Shown here: piece by piece, positions 17,714-28,500 of the stretch
Numbering within the stretch: the first letter of the stretch is position 1
How the letters are laid out: each line of letters starts with the position of its first letter
Source: Pseudomonas triticifolii
Lineage (GTDB): Bacteria > Pseudomonadota > Gammaproteobacteria > Pseudomonadales > Pseudomonadaceae
DNA: 64,000 nucleotides
Assembly (NCBI RefSeq): GCF_014358015.1
Contig: NZ_JACONV010000003.1
Coordinates: 248,001 to 312,000 of the forward strand
Reading direction: 5' to 3'
Position numbers and translations under genes: made by a program
Notes under the pieces: generated by a model
The model's input: the letters and a program-made list of their open reading frames with translations, nothing else
Told to the model about the DNA's origin: nothing
Databases searched by the model: none

Positions 17714-18492
17714 GCTTTATCTGTGTGCGCAACGTGTGGCAGCAATACGACGATCAGGTAGTGCTAGAAGGCCTGAATCTGGACGTCGCCGAGGGTGAGT
17801 TCTGCACTTTGGTTGGCGCGTCGGGCTGCGGCAAATCGACCTTTCTGCGCCTGCTGCTGGGTCAGGAAACCTCCAGCCGTGGCGCGATCACCCTCGACGG
17901 CCAACCGCTTGCCAATGAACCTGACGCCAGCCGTGGAGTGGTGTTCCAGCGTTATTCGGTGTTCCCGCACCTGAGCGTGCTGGACAACGTGGCGCTGGGT
18001 CTTGAGCTGCCTCGCTCGCGCTGGATCGGCCGGTTGTTCGGCCAGGCCAAACGGGATGCTCGGGAGCAGGCGGCGCAACTGCTGCACAAGGTCGGCCTGG
18101 GCCATGCGCTGGACAAATACCCGTCGCAGCTGTCTGGCGGCATGCAACAACGCCTGGCCATCGCTCAGGCACTGATCATGAAACCTCGCGTGCTGCTGCT
18201 CGACGAGCCGTTCGGCGCGCTGGACCCCGGCATTCGCAAGGACATGCACCACTTGCTGCTGGAACTGTGGCGCGAAACGCAACTGACCGTGTTCATGGTC
18301 ACTCATGACCTGTCCGAAGGTTTCAACCTCGGCACGCGCCTGCTGGTCTTCGACAAGGTCCGCTACGACCCGCACGCCCCCGGCGCCTATGGCGCGCGCA
18401 TCACCTACGACATTCCCCTCAACAACGAACGCCGCGCCGAACGTGCGGCACTCGAACTGCTGAAACCGGCTTTAGAGGAGCCCACTCAATGA
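17710..18492 (+). CDS. ABC transporter ATP-binding protein (guanidine operon)
   Basis: This is the 260-residue ATPase that powers the transporter. Walker A GASGCGKST (about residues 38-46), the signature LSGGMQQRLAIAQAL, Walker B VLLLDEPFGALD and the switch His in MVTHDL are all intact. The start ATG at 17710 overlaps the permease stop, and the stop overlaps the next gene's start by four bases (ATGA). The longer frame from 17623 is not needed. Confidence 0.93.
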   Translation: MSFICVRNVWQQYDDQVVLEGLNLDVAEGEFCTLVGASGCGKSTFLRLLLGQETSSRGAITLDGQPLANEPDASRGVVFQRYSVFPHLSVLDNVALGLELPRSRWIGRLFGQAKRDAREQAAQLLHKVGLGHALDKYPSQLSGGMQQRLAIAQALIMKPRVLLLDEPFGALDPGIRKDMHHLLLELWRETQLTVFMVTHDLSEGFNLGTRLLVFDKVRYDPHAPGAYGARITYDIPLNNERRAERAALELLKPALEEPTQ

Positions 18493-19214
18493 CTGACTCC
18501 ACCACGCTGTACCCCGTTTTCGCCGAAGAACTGCTGCCCGGCGGAGGGCATCGCTCGTTTATCCTCAAGCGCGGCGAACTGTTGCGCCTGACCGATCTGC
18601 ACGGCAACGCCAACGTCAGCCTGACGCTGCTCAACGCCCACGAAAAGACCGAGCGCCTGAGCCTGCCTGACAGCCTCAAAGGCCAACACACCGCGCGCCT
18701 GAGCGCCGGTCACTGCCTGTACTCGGACATGGGCCGCGTGCTGGCCGCCATCGTCACCGACACCTGCGGTTGGAGCGACAGCATCGGCGGCGTGCTCAAC
18801 GCTCAGGAAGTCGCTGAAAAATACGGCCAGGGACGCTATCAGGAACTGCGTAACGGATTCTTCCGCAACGGCGTGGATAACCTGCTGGTCGAGCTGGGCA
18901 AATGGGGCCTGGGACTGTCGGACCTGTTGATGACCCTGAACCTGTTCAGCCGGGTCAACGTCGACGAAACCGGCGCCCTGCACTTTGTGCCGGACAACTC
19001 CAAAGCCGGCGACTACATCGAGTTGTATGCGCCGATGGACACGCTGGTGGTACTGACTGCCCTGCAACACCCGATGGACCCCAACCCGACCTACGCGCCG
19101 CAACCGCTCACGCTGAGCTGGATGAAGGCCGACGCCAGCATTGCCGAACATTGCCGGACCTCGCGCCCGGAAAACGAGCGCGGCTTCATCAATACCGACC
19201 GCCTGTTCGCCTGA
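18489..19214 (+). CDS. DUF1989 protein, carboxyguanidine deiminase subunit (urea carboxylase-associated)
   Basis: A 241-residue DUF1989 protein, long annotated as urea-amidolyase-associated. Members next to guanidine carboxylases were shown to act in pairs as carboxyguanidine deiminase (CgdAB), turning carboxyguanidine to allophanate and ammonia. [20 protein letters not shown] and [23 protein letters not shown] match the family, with the metal-site Cys in TDTCGW. It is translationally coupled to the ATPase (ATGA overlap) and is followed 14 bases later by the second subunit. Which of CgdA and CgdB it is was not decided. Confidence 0.9.
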   Translation: MTDSTTLYPVFAEELLPGGGHRSFILKRGELLRLTDLHGNANVSLTLLNAHEKTERLSLPDSLKGQHTARLSAGHCLYSDMGRVLAAIVTDTCGWSDSIGGVLNAQEVAEKYGQGRYQELRNGFFRNGVDNLLVELGKWGLGLSDLLMTLNLFSRVNVDETGALHFVPDNSKAGDYIELYAPMDTLVVLTALQHPMDPNPTYAPQPLTLSWMKADASIAEHCRTSRPENERGFINTDRLFA

Positions 19215-19227
19215 GGAGAGCCCTGTC

Positions 19228-19851
19228 ATGAATCTGCATGCCCACGACCATCACCACTGTGACGCAACCATTCCTGCCGGCGAACCGTTTCTGGCCGAAG
19301 TGAAAGCCGGACAAACGGTGCGCATCCTTGACCTGGAAGGCAATCAGGCCATCGATACGCTGTTCTTCAGCCTCGCCAACCCGCGTGAGCGCTATGACGT
19401 GCAGCGCACTCTGCGTCGCCAGAACAGCGTCTACCTGACCACCGGCAGCGTGCTGTATTCCAACCTCGGCCAGCCGATGCTGACCATCGTCGAGGACACC
19501 TGCGGTCGGCACGACACGTTGGGCGGCGCCTGTGCACAGGAGAGCAACACCGTGCGCTACGCCCTGGAAAAACGCTACATGCACAGCTGCCGCGACAACT
19601 ACCTGCGCGCCTGCCTGCACGACGGTCGTCTGACCAAAAGCGACATCGGCCCGAACATCAACTTCTTCATGAACGTGCCCGTGACAGCGGACGGCGGTCT
19701 GACCTTCGAAGACGGCATTTCCGCCCCCGGCAAATACGTCGAACTGCGCGCCGAAATGGACGTGATCGTGCTGATCTCCAACTGCCCGCAATTGAACAAC
19801 CCCTGCAATGGCTATAACCCGACGCCAGCGCAGTTGCAGGTTCGCGACTAG
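19228..19851 (+). CDS. DUF1989 protein, second carboxyguanidine deiminase subunit
   Basis: This is the second DUF1989 paralogue, 207 residues from ATG 19228, which has GAGGAG upstream (19213-19218). A His-rich N-terminus (HAHDHHHCD) precedes the conserved core [21 protein letters not shown] and the metal-site motif [13 protein letters not shown]-terminal [16 protein letters not shown] is typical of the family. Together with the gene before it, it should form the heteromeric enzyme that acts on the product of the carboxylase downstream. Confidence 0.9.
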   Translation: MNLHAHDHHHCDATIPAGEPFLAEVKAGQTVRILDLEGNQAIDTLFFSLANPRERYDVQRTLRRQNSVYLTTGSVLYSNLGQPMLTIVEDTCGRHDTLGGACAQESNTVRYALEKRYMHSCRDNYLRACLHDGRLTKSDIGPNINFFMNVPVTADGGLTFEDGISAPGKYVELRAEMDVIVLISNCPQLNNPCNGYNPTPAQLQVRD

Positions 19852-19879
19852 TTGATGCTTTAAGACCCATATCTGGGCG

Positions 19880-19929
19880 GCAACGGACGACCGTTGCATC
19901 GAAACGTTTATAAGCGGGACGGCCCGCTT
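19880..19929 (+). ncRNA. Guanidine-II riboswitch (mini-ykkC class) inside the operon
   Basis: Two short hairpins with ACGR tetraloops flanked by G-C pairs lie in the 120-base gap before the carboxylase: GCAACGG-ACGA-CCGTTGC (19880-19897) and AAGCGGG-ACGG-CCCGCTT (19912-19929), 14 bases apart. This paired ACGA/ACGG design is the full definition of the mini-ykkC class, which binds guanidine by loop-loop docking. The downstream carboxylase start is 43 bases away. GACCC (19864-19868) could pair with the purine-rich GGGTC before the start codon (19962-19966), a possible sequestering pairing. Confidence 0.88.
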
Positions 19930-19971
19930 CCCATCACGAAACCGACTCAGTCTGGTTTCCGGGGTCATGCC

Positions 19972-22900
19972 ATGTTCGACAAACTGCTGATCGCCAACCG
20001 TGGCGCCATTGCCTGCCGCATCCTGCGAACCCTGCGTACCTTGCAGGTCAAGGGCGTGGCGGTCTATTCCGAAGCCGACGTTGCCAGCCTGCACCTGATG
20101 CAGGCCGACGAAGCCCATAGCCTGGGCGAAGGCGGCGCGGCTGGCACCTATCTGGCGGTGGACAAGATCCTCGCCATCGCCAAAGCCAGCGGGGCCGGGG
20201 CGATTCATCCGGGTTATGGGTTTCTGTCCGAAAACGCCGCATTCGCTCAGGCCTGTGAAGACGCCGGCATTGCCTTCGTCGGTCCGACGCCTGAGCAACT
20301 GCGCGTGTTCGGTCTCAAGCACACCGCTCGGGCCTTGGCCAGGCAACACGGCGTGCCGATGCTGGAAGGCACCGAACTGCTGGACAGCGTCGAAGCAGCC
20401 CTCGCAGCGGCCAGGCTGATCGGCTATCCGGTGATGCTCAAGAGCACCGCAGGCGGTGGCGGCATCGGCATGCGGGTGTGCCGCAGCGCCGAGGAACTGG
20501 CCGACTCGTTCGAAGCGGTCAAGCGGCTGGGCCAGAACAACTTCAGCGATGCCGGTGTATTCATCGAGAAGTACATCCAGCGCGCCCGCCATCTTGAGGT
20601 GCAGGTGTTCGGCGACGGTCAGGGCGAAGTGCTCGCCCTGGGCGTGCGAGATTGCTCAGTGCAGCGCCGCAACCAGAAAGTACTGGAAGAGACCCCTGCG
20701 CCCAATCTGCCGCAAGGCATGGCGGATGAACTGTGCGCCGCAGCGATCAAGCTTGCAAAGGCGGTGAATTATCGCAGCGCCGGAACCGTGGAATTCGTCT
20801 TCGACAGCCAGGATCAGCGCTTTTATTTTCTGGAAGTGAACACCCGCCTGCAGGTCGAGCACGGCGTCACCGAGCAGGTGTGGGGTGTGGACCTTGTCAG
20901 CTGGATGGTGCAACTGGCCGCCGGTGATCTGCCGCCGCTGACTGAACTGCAAGCGACACTGAAACCCAATGGACACGCGATTCAGGCGCGCCTGTATGCC
21001 GAAGATCCGGGCCGCGATTTCCAGCCCTGCCCTGGCCTGCTGACCGCCGTGAGCTTTCCACCTGCCGACGGCCAGGCGCTGAGGATCGATACCTGGGTTG
21101 AAGCCGGTTGCGAGATCCCGCCGTATTTCGATCCGATGATCGCCAAACTCATCTGTTGGGCACCCAGCCGCGACCAGGCCAGCGCTGCACTGGCCCAAGC
21201 GCTGGGCGAAAGCCGTCTGTATGGCGTGGAGACCAATCGCGACTATTTGCGGCAGATCATCGCCGACGTCCCCTTTGCCAGCGGGCAGCCATGGACGCGC
21301 TGCCTGGAGGATCTGGTGTATCACGCCGCCACCTTCGAAGTGCTCAGCGGCGGCACGCAGACCAGCGTTCAGGATTATCCGGGACGGTTGGGCTATTGGG
21401 CCGTCGGTGTGCCGCCGTCCGGGCCGATGGACAGCCGCGCCTTGCGTCAGGGCAATCTGTTGCTGGGCAATGCCGAAGGGTGTGCCGCGCTGGAAATCAC
21501 CATGAGCGGGCCGTTGTTGCGCTTCAACACCGATGCGGTGGTAGCGGTGACCGGCGCGACGATTGCGCTGACGCTGGATGGCGAAGCGTGCGCCATGAAC
21601 ACCACGCTGCTGGTGAGCGCAGGTTCGACCCTGGCGTTGGGCGCCATCACCGGGAGCGGTGCGCGCAGTTACCTGTGCGTACGGGGCGGGCTGGATGTGC
21701 CGGATTATCTGGGCAGCAAAAGTACCTTTACGCTCGGTCAGTTTGGCGGTCATGGCGGCCGTGCGTTGCGAGCCGGGGATGTGCTGCATATTGCGCCGTT
21801 GACCGATCGCAGTGTCGGCCAGTGTATCGCCGATGATGCGCTCGAGGTGCTCGGCGAGGTCCGCAACATGCGCGTGATCTACGGGCCGCATGCGGCACCT
21901 GAGTACTTCACTGAGGCGTACATGGAGACGTTTTTCGCGACGGACTGGGAGGTGCATTTCAACTCCAGTCGCACCGGCGTACGTCTGATCGGCCCCAAGC
22001 CCGAGTGGGTGCGTGCCGATGGTGGAGAAGCCGGGCTGCACCCCTCCAACATTCACGACAACCCGTATGCGATCGGTGCGGTGGATTTCACCGGCGACAT
22101 GCCTGTGATTCTCGGCCCTGACGGGCCGAGCCTGGGTGGTTTCGTCTGCCCGGTGACCATCATCGAAACCGACCTGTGGCAACTGGGCCAGCTCAAGGCC
22201 GGTGACAAGGTGCGGTTTCATCCGGTGAGTGTCGAGGCGTGTCATGCCATGGCATGTGCGGCGCTCGATCATGCCTCTTCGCGGACAAGTCCGCTCCCAC
22301 AGATATTCAACGCTGCCCGTGGGAGCGAGCTTGCTCGCGAAGGCGATGTAAGCCACACCTCAATCATCGCCCAGTTGCAAAGCCCGATCGTTCTGGACAT
22401 CGGTCAGGACGACAAACGCCTCGTGGCGCGTCTGTCCGGCGACACGCATGTGCTGCTGGAAATCGGCGCGCCGGAGCTGGATCTGGTGCTGCGACTGCGC
22501 GGCCATGCGTTGATGCTGGCGCTGGAGGCCAAGGCGCTGCCGGGCGTGATCGATCTGACGCCGGGCATCCGCTCGCTGCAAGTGCATTACCGCCCTGCTC
22601 AATTGCCGCTCAAGCGACTGCTGGAGATCGTTGCTGGCGAATGGGACGCTGTGTGCGCCGCGAAAGACCTGCAAGTGGCCTCACGCATCGTGCACCTGCC
22701 CTTGTCCTGGGATGACCCGGCGTGCCAGTTGGCCATCGAGAAATACATGACCACCGTGCGCAAGGACGCGCCGTGGTGCCCGAGCAACCTGGAGTTCATC
22801 CGGCGCATCAACGACCTGCCCAACCTCGACGAAGTGCAACGCACCGTGTTCGACGCCAGCTATCTGGTGATGGGCCTGGGCGACGTCTACCTCGGCGCAC

Positions 22901-23628
22901 CGGTGGCGACGCCACTGGACCCGCGGCATCGACTGGTCACCACCAAGTACAACCCGGCCCGCACCTGGACCGCAGAAAACTCGGTCGGCATCGGCGGTGC
23001 CTACATGTGCGTGTACGGCATGGAAGGCCCCGGCGGCTATCAGTTCGTGGGCCGTACGCTGCAGATGTGGAATCGCTACCGCGATGTCGCGGCCTTCGAC
23101 GGCAAGCCCTGGCTGTTGCGCTTCTTCGACCAGATTCGCTTCTATCCGGTCAGCGCCGAAGAGCTGCTGCGCATCCGCCGCGATTTCCCGCTGGGCCGTT
23201 TCGACCTGAACATCGAACACAGCACCCTGAACCTCACGGATTACCAGACCTTCCTGAGCGACGAAGCCGACGGTATCGCGGCGTTTCGAGCGCAGCAGCA
23301 AGCAGCATTCAACGCCGAACGCGAACGCTGGATCGCCAACGGGCAGGCCCACTTCGAGAGCGAGGAAAGCGTTGCCCTGACCACCGACGAGACAGCATTG
23401 GAGCCTGGCCAGCAAGGCGTCGACAGCCACATTGCGGGCAATCTCTGGCAAGTGCAGGTCAAGTCCGGCGAACGGGTCGAGGCAGGCGATGTGCTGGTGG
23501 TGCTGGAGTCCATGAAGATGGAAATCCCGGTGCTTGCGCCGGTCGGCGGCATTGTGCGCGATGTGCGGGTGCAACCCGGTTCCGCCGTGCGCGCAGGCCA
23601 GCGCGTGGTCGTGCTGGACGCGGACTGA
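19972..23628 (+). CDS. Biotin-dependent guanidine/urea carboxylase
   Basis: A 1218-residue multidomain carboxylase of the urea amidolyase type. Domains in order: biotin carboxylase (about 1-450; TAGGGGIGMRV and the EVNTRLQVEHGVTE active-site stretch), carboxyltransferase AHS2/KipA-like part (about 460-760), AHS1/KipI-like part (about 800-1090), and a biotinyl domain at the C-terminus with ESMKMEIP. Under guanidine riboswitches and beside the deiminase pair it should carboxylate guanidine; true urea carboxylases share the fold. The start is ATG 19972, the first with the conserved FDKLLIANRG N-terminus. A 66-base inverted REP pair interrupts the interdomain linker in frame at about residues 769-791. 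Confidence 0.92.
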   Translation: MFDKLLIANRGAIACRILRTLRTLQVKGVAVYSEADVASLHLMQADEAHSLGEGGAAGTYLAVDKILAIAKASGAGAIHPGYGFLSENAAFAQACEDAGIAFVGPTPEQLRVFGLKHTARALARQHGVPMLEGTELLDSVEAALAAARLIGYPVMLKSTAGGGGIGMRVCRSAEELADSFEAVKRLGQNNFSDAGVFIEKYIQRARHLEVQVFGDGQGEVLALGVRDCSVQRRNQKVLEETPAPNLPQGMADELCAAAIKLAKAVNYRSAGTVEFVFDSQDQRFYFLEVNTRLQVEHGVTEQVWGVDLVSWMVQLAAGDLPPLTELQATLKPNGHAIQARLYAEDPGRDFQPCPGLLTAVSFPPADGQALRIDTWVEAGCEIPPYFDPMIAKLICWAPSRDQASAALAQALGESRLYGVETNRDYLRQIIADVPFASGQPWTRCLEDLVYHAATFEVLSGGTQTSVQDYPGRLGYWAVGVPPSGPMDSRALRQGNLLLGNAEGCAALEITMSGPLLRFNTDAVVAVTGATIALTLDGEACAMNTTLLVSAGSTLALGAITGSGARSYLCVRGGLDVPDYLGSKSTFTLGQFGGHGGRALRAGDVLHIAPLTDRSVGQCIADDALEVLGEVRNMRVIYGPHAAPEYFTEAYMETFFATDWEVHFNSSRTGVRLIGPKPEWVRADGGEAGLHPSNIHDNPYAIGAVDFTGDMPVILGPDGPSLGGFVCPVTIIETDLWQLGQLKAGDKVRFHPVSVEACHAMACAALDHASSRTSPLPQIFNAARGSELAREGDVSHTSIIAQLQSPIVLDIGQDDKRLVARLSGDTHVLLEIGAPELDLVLRLRGHALMLALEAKALPGVIDLTPGIRSLQVHYRPAQLPLKRLLEIVAGEWDAVCAAKDLQVASRIVHLPLSWDDPACQLAIEKYMTTVRKDAPWCPSNLEFIRRINDLPNLDEVQRTVFDASYLVMGLGDVYLGAPVATPLDPRHRLVTTKYNPARTWTAENSVGIGGAYMCVYGMEGPGGYQFVGRTLQMWNRYRDVAAFDGKPWLLRFFDQIRFYPVSAEELLRIRRDFPLGRFDLNIEHSTLNLTDYQTFLSDEADGIAAFRAQQQAAFNAERERWIANGQAHFESEESVALTTDETALEPGQQGVDSHIAGNLWQVQVKSGERVEAGDVLVVLESMKMEIPVLAPVGGIVRDVRVQPGSAVRAGQRVVVLDAD
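22277..22342. repeat. Inverted REP pair (REPIN) inside the carboxylase gene
   Basis: A 24-base arm from CTTCGCGG to CCGCTCCCAC (22277-22300) and its inverted partner from GTGGGAGCG to CTCGCGAAG (22319-22342) flank 18 bases. These are Pseudomonas REP sequences, which normally sit between genes. The unit is 66 bases, a multiple of three, and has no stop in the carboxylase frame, so the gene stays open. Confidence 0.9.
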
Positions 23629-23659
23629 ACCCAATCACTCAATTTGATGGAACATCACC

Positions 23660-25474
23660 ATGACCCCTAACGACCTGTTGAATGATCTGCGCCTGGATGC
23701 TGTTCGCGCCGCCTACCAGTCAGGCGAGCTGTCACCCCGTCAACTGATTCTGGCGCTGCGGGAAAAAGCCGCCGCGCTGAACCCTGAGTATCACCTGTTC
23801 ATCCATCTGCTCAGCACCGATGAGCTGGAGCCATACCTGGTCAGTCTGGAAGGTTGCAACATGCAGGATCTGCCCCTGTACGGCGTGCCGTTCGCAATCA
23901 AGGACAACATCGATCTGGCAGGCATCCCGACCACTGCCGCCTGCCCCGACTACGCCTACCTGCCGCACGCCTCGGCGACCATTGTCGATCAACTGATCGC
24001 GCTGGGTGCCGTGCCCATGGGCAAGACCAATCTGGACCAGTTCGCCACCGGCCTAAACGGCAGCCGCTCACCCTACGGCTCCTGCCCTAACAGCGTGCTG
24101 AAGGACTATCCGTCCGGCGGTTCCAGCTCCGGCTCGTCGCTGGCCGTCGCGTTGGGCGTGAGCAGCTTCTCGCTGGGCACCGACACCGCAGGTTCAGGCC
24201 GCGTACCGGCCGCGCTGAACAACCTGGTCGGTACCAAAGCCAGCAAAGGCCTGATTTCTACCGCAGGGGTGGTTCCTGCCTGTCGTACGCAGGATTGCGT
24301 ATCGCTGTTCACCGCCACGGCCAGAGAAGCCAGCCAATTACTGGGGCTGGTCGCAAAACCCGACCCACGTGATGAATACAGCCGCCGCAACCCGGCGTGG
24401 AACGACGCGAGTGCATTCGGCACACCGCGCCCGTTTCGCTTCGGCGTGCCACGTGCCGAAGACCTGGAGTTCTTCGGCTGTATTCAGGGGCCGCGGCTGT
24501 TCAGCGATGCCATCGATCACCTGACTGCCTTGGGCGGCGAAGCGGTGGCCGTCGACCTCTCGCCGTTTCTGGAAGCTGCCAGCCTGCTGTACGACGGCCC
24601 GTGGGTAGCCGAACGTTACAGCGTTGCCGGGCAATTGATGCAGGACAACCCCGCAGCCGTGCTGCCGGTCATTCGCGCAGTACTGGCCAAAGCGCCTGCG
24701 GTGACGGGCGTAGACACCTTTCGCGCCCAATATCGTTTGCAAGCGCTCAAGGTCATCTGCGACCAGGCGCTGGAAGGGCTCGATTGCGTGGTGACACCGA
24801 GCATCGGCCGGCCGGTGACGTCGGCCGAGCTGCTCGCCGAACCCGTGCTGCGCAACTCTGAACTGGGCTACTACACCAACTTTGTCAATCTGCTCGACTA
24901 CGCCGCCGTCGCCGTACCCTGCACGTTCATGGACAACGGCCTGCCCTGGGGCGTGACGCTGTTCGGGCGTGCCTTCACCGATCAATACCTGCTCAGCCTC
25001 GCCGACGCCTTTCAACGTCACACGGCATTGCCCTTGATAGCCGGTCAGGCGCCACAGCTGCCCGCGCCGAACAACGCAGCGCGCAACGACAGGGTCAGGC
25101 TGGTGGTCTGCGGCGCGCATCTGGACGGCCTGGCGCTCAACGGGCAACTCAAGCAACGCGGCGCTCGCTTGCTGGAAGCCACGCAAAGCTCACCCGATTA
25201 TCAGCTTTACGCACTCGCCGGCGGTCCGCCGTTTCGACCCGGCATGGTGCGTGTGGCCGAAAACGGGGTGGCGATAGACGTGGAAGTCTGGGAACTGCCG
25301 AGTGCCGAACTGGGTTCGTTCCTGACCGGCATTCCCGCTCCGCTGGGGCTGGGCAAGGTGCAGTTGGCTGATGGTCGCTGGGAAACAGGGTTCATCTGCG
25401 AGCCCTACGGCCTTGAAGGAGCACGCAATATCAGCGAACTGGGCGGCTGGCGCGCGTACCTGCGGCAGCCGTAA
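23660..25474 (+). CDS. atzF: Allophanate hydrolase (AtzF)
   Basis: Hydrolyses allophanate to ammonia and CO2, the last step of the guanidine route. It has 604 residues: an amidase-signature domain (about 1-440) with the catalytic Lys in FAIKDNI (about residue 80) and the Ser-rich GGSSSGSSLAVALG loop (about 152-165) carrying the cis-Ser and Ser nucleophile, then the C-terminal decarboxylation domain (about 465-604) typical of AtzF rather than of plain amidases. It follows the carboxylase by 31 bases and closes the operon. Confidence 0.94.
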   Translation: MTPNDLLNDLRLDAVRAAYQSGELSPRQLILALREKAAALNPEYHLFIHLLSTDELEPYLVSLEGCNMQDLPLYGVPFAIKDNIDLAGIPTTAACPDYAYLPHASATIVDQLIALGAVPMGKTNLDQFATGLNGSRSPYGSCPNSVLKDYPSGGSSSGSSLAVALGVSSFSLGTDTAGSGRVPAALNNLVGTKASKGLISTAGVVPACRTQDCVSLFTATAREASQLLGLVAKPDPRDEYSRRNPAWNDASAFGTPRPFRFGVPRAEDLEFFGCIQGPRLFSDAIDHLTALGGEAVAVDLSPFLEAASLLYDGPWVAERYSVAGQLMQDNPAAVLPVIRAVLAKAPAVTGVDTFRAQYRLQALKVICDQALEGLDCVVTPSIGRPVTSAELLAEPVLRNSELGYYTNFVNLLDYAAVAVPCTFMDNGLPWGVTLFGRAFTDQYLLSLADAFQRHTALPLIAGQAPQLPAPNNAARNDRVRLVVCGAHLDGLALNGQLKQRGARLLEATQSSPDYQLYALAGGPPFRPGMVRVAENGVAIDVEVWELPSAELGSFLTGIPAPLGLGKVQLADGRWETGFICEPYGLEGARNISELGGWRAYLRQP

Positions 25475-25482
25475 ACCCGCAA

Positions 25483-25514
25483 GTCGATCAGATACATAGT
25501 TGTGTCTGATCGAC
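25483..25514. terminator. Long hairpin after the guanidine operon
   Basis: GTCGATCAGATACA (25483-25496) and TGTGTCTGATCGAC (25501-25514) pair over 14 bases with one G-U around a TAGT loop. It sits 8 bases after the atzF stop. A T-run is lacking, so it is a strong hairpin terminator or mRNA end protector rather than a classical intrinsic terminator. Confidence 0.6.
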
Positions 25515-25561
25515 CCGGACGGTGCGCCATAGTGCGGGATCATTCTCTTTGATCAGCTGCC

Positions 25562-28500
25562 ATGAAAGACCCGCATAACCCACTCCCTCCAGACACCTCG
25601 CTTCATGCCTCGGCACCGCCATCGGAGCTGCCATCGGAGCCACCCGCTGCACCCGATCAGCCCCCTGCGCGGGTCGATCCTGATCAAGCCATCGAGCAAC
25701 GACTCAAGGCCCTGCGCAAAAGCCCAGGGTTCGCGCTGATCGCCGACTCCACACTGCTGCTCAAAGCCTGTCAACTGGACATGGACGCCCCGCCCTCCAG
25801 GCGTCACTACGTGCGCGAGCAACTGGCCTCGTACCTGAAAAACAAGACCGGTCTGGCACTGGACCCTGACCAACTGCACATCACCTTCTCCAATGAAGCT
25901 CATCCTGAAGTCAATGACGATAGACGCGAGCATGACGAAATCCGCCTGTCGCTGACTGAGGTGGCGCTTACCAGCTTCGACCCGCCGCGTTACATGGCGC
26001 TGTACCGCAGCACGCTTAAGGATATTCCGCTCACGGACGGTCTTCCGTCGGTGGGTGCATCCGAGGTATTCAAGCTGATAGCCAACGCCCCCTGGACACG
26101 TGACTACGCTACTGCGCTGGAAACATTCTGGTCGCGGCACAGGGCAACCTATCGAGCCTTGTCCAGGCTGGGCTTCCTCGACACGCTGGCGCGCCAATAT
26201 GCACGTGGCCAGATCAGCCGTTACGGCTATTTCCTGACGCTGGATGCATTGGGGCTCAACGACTTTCCATCAGATGCCTCCGTCCTTGAGCAGAGCGGAC
26301 GCGGCATGCAGGCACAGGTAAGGATGCTCGCGTTCAATGGCAAACGTGTACCGGGCATCTTTCAGGTCAGCTCGAATGACACCTCGCACAGCTTCATTCA
26401 TGTGCCAGGCAGCAAGGGGCCGGTGGTGGAATACACCAGCAACGAGCCGCAACAGATGACCCGCAATCTGCTGGCCGCACTGAATGACTCGGGCCTTCAA
26501 GAACACGCATTCCATCTGCTCGAACACGAAGAAAAAACCGTGCCTGCCGTCGACTCGACATGGGTCGACGGCGATGTGTTCATCGAACTTGCGCAGGCCC
26601 AGGAATACCTCGCTAATGAACTGCTTGGCGAAGAGCGCTATGACCACTTCGATTACCTGAGACCGGTGGCGCGCGGCCTTACCCTGGCGAGTGCAGTGGA
26701 CCTTTGGCAATCCCGTCCGCCTGTGCTGAAGCAACTGCCCATGCCGTCGAAGCTGGCAGCACAGGTCATGGCCCGGTATCTCAAGGAACACGGGTTGGAA
26801 CATGACCCCGATCACGTGTTCGTTGCCTATCGACGCGGCACTTCAACCACTGCGCTGGGAGACGCCCGGACACCACCGATCCAGGTCAGCACGCCAGATG
26901 AACGCCCCATGAGCCTGAGCCAGGCACTGGTCACTCAGTACCGCGTTCAGACCCCCGTGGGCTACCTCGACCATGGCGGGGCGACCGTGGTGTTTCTGGA
27001 CACCACGGGCCAGGGCACCTGGCGTGAGGACCAGGCGCTGGAACTTGATCCGCGCGCGCTGGAGGAGCATTTGAAGACCATTGATTTTCTTCAATTGATG
27101 ACCGAACGACTCAACGCGTTCTGGGTACAAAACAAGACCGATATCGAACAGGCCTTCAGGTCACTGCTCATCAGCCAGGCCCTGATCGCTCTCAAACAGG
27201 AACGCCTGTCACGCAGCGGCCTGGAACTGATCGTGACGGCGCTCTCCACTGACAGGAAAATGCCTTGGTACAGCGTGAGTTTCTACGTCCAGGGCGCCCT
27301 GCTCGATGCGCTGATGACGCAATCCACAGGACTGTTGGTCCTTGAGCAGCCCGGCCTGCCGATCGTGCTCTATCAGGCAGGCCATCCCAAGGCGTTCATG
27401 GAGTTCGCCGACGAAGACGCCCTCAACCGCTATCTCAGGGTCGCCACAGCGGATACCGAGTGGCGCGAGACGGTCTTGCGCCATGTGCCACTGCGCCATC
27501 AGGCACGCCTGAATTACCTGCTCAGGGTCTGGGGAGGCGTCAAGACCCCGATACCTGCGGCGTCTGCCCTGCGTCCCTGGACAGACCCGATCTACAACCC
27601 CGACACCCATAAGGCCGTGCAGCACGTGTGGCATCGACAAGCGGTGGAAGACTCGCCCTTCACCTTTCTGCATCAGTTACTTGAGCAACACGCGCTGATG
27701 GATGCGCAGGACCAGATCGTCACGTCCGCACAACTCTCGTTGAGCGAGTGGACGCAACGGCTCAATCATCTGCAGGTACTCCTGGCCCCCATGGCTGTGC
27801 TGCTGACACCGGCGCTGATTGCGTCACTGGCGACCGAGATCGGCATCACGTCCCTGAACATCGCGTCCGCGAACCTGCCGGGCAGCCGTTACGCCGAAAA
27901 AAATCAGGCACTGCTGGCCACTTTATCGCTCGCGCTGATGCACCTGGGCCCGCGAACACCCAGACTGCTGCGCTCAATAAACAGGCTCGTGAAGCCTGCA
28001 CGCCAAGCGACACGCATGGTTTCGCAGGTGAGCAAGACGTTCAAAGGCCCGAGCACGCGGGCCAGCGCTTCGATGTCTGGACGCCCGACGCGGCTGGAAA
28101 CATTCTTTCACACCGAGGCACTGCTCAAGCGCTGGACCCTTGCCGGCAACCCACATTTGGGCGGTGTACCGGTGCACGCCTGGAAGCTGGGCCGCCGGTT
28201 TCTGCTGTGGACGTCAGACAGGGGTCAGGCCCGCACGCTGGTGGTCAGCACCCATGGTCACTACCTGCCCTGGGCGTCCAGCGTGAAAATCCCCAACGGC
28301 ACCGAACTGCGCACCTACGCCCCTCATGGGTACGAACTGGTCGACCCGATGCTGCACAACATCGTCAGCAAACGTACGCTGCCCTTCGCGATTTCAAACT
28401 CAGCCGGAAACACACCCGTTGCACTTGCGCCCTCACTCGCGCCGTTGGTCATGACCGACAAGCTCATGGCGGGCACGTCGCTCCTTGGCCGGTTCAAGAA

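Noticed and set aside
20656..22356. 566-codon open frame antisense to the carboxylase
   Set aside because: Same shadow pattern, no ribosome site or motif, and it crosses the conserved domains of the real gene.
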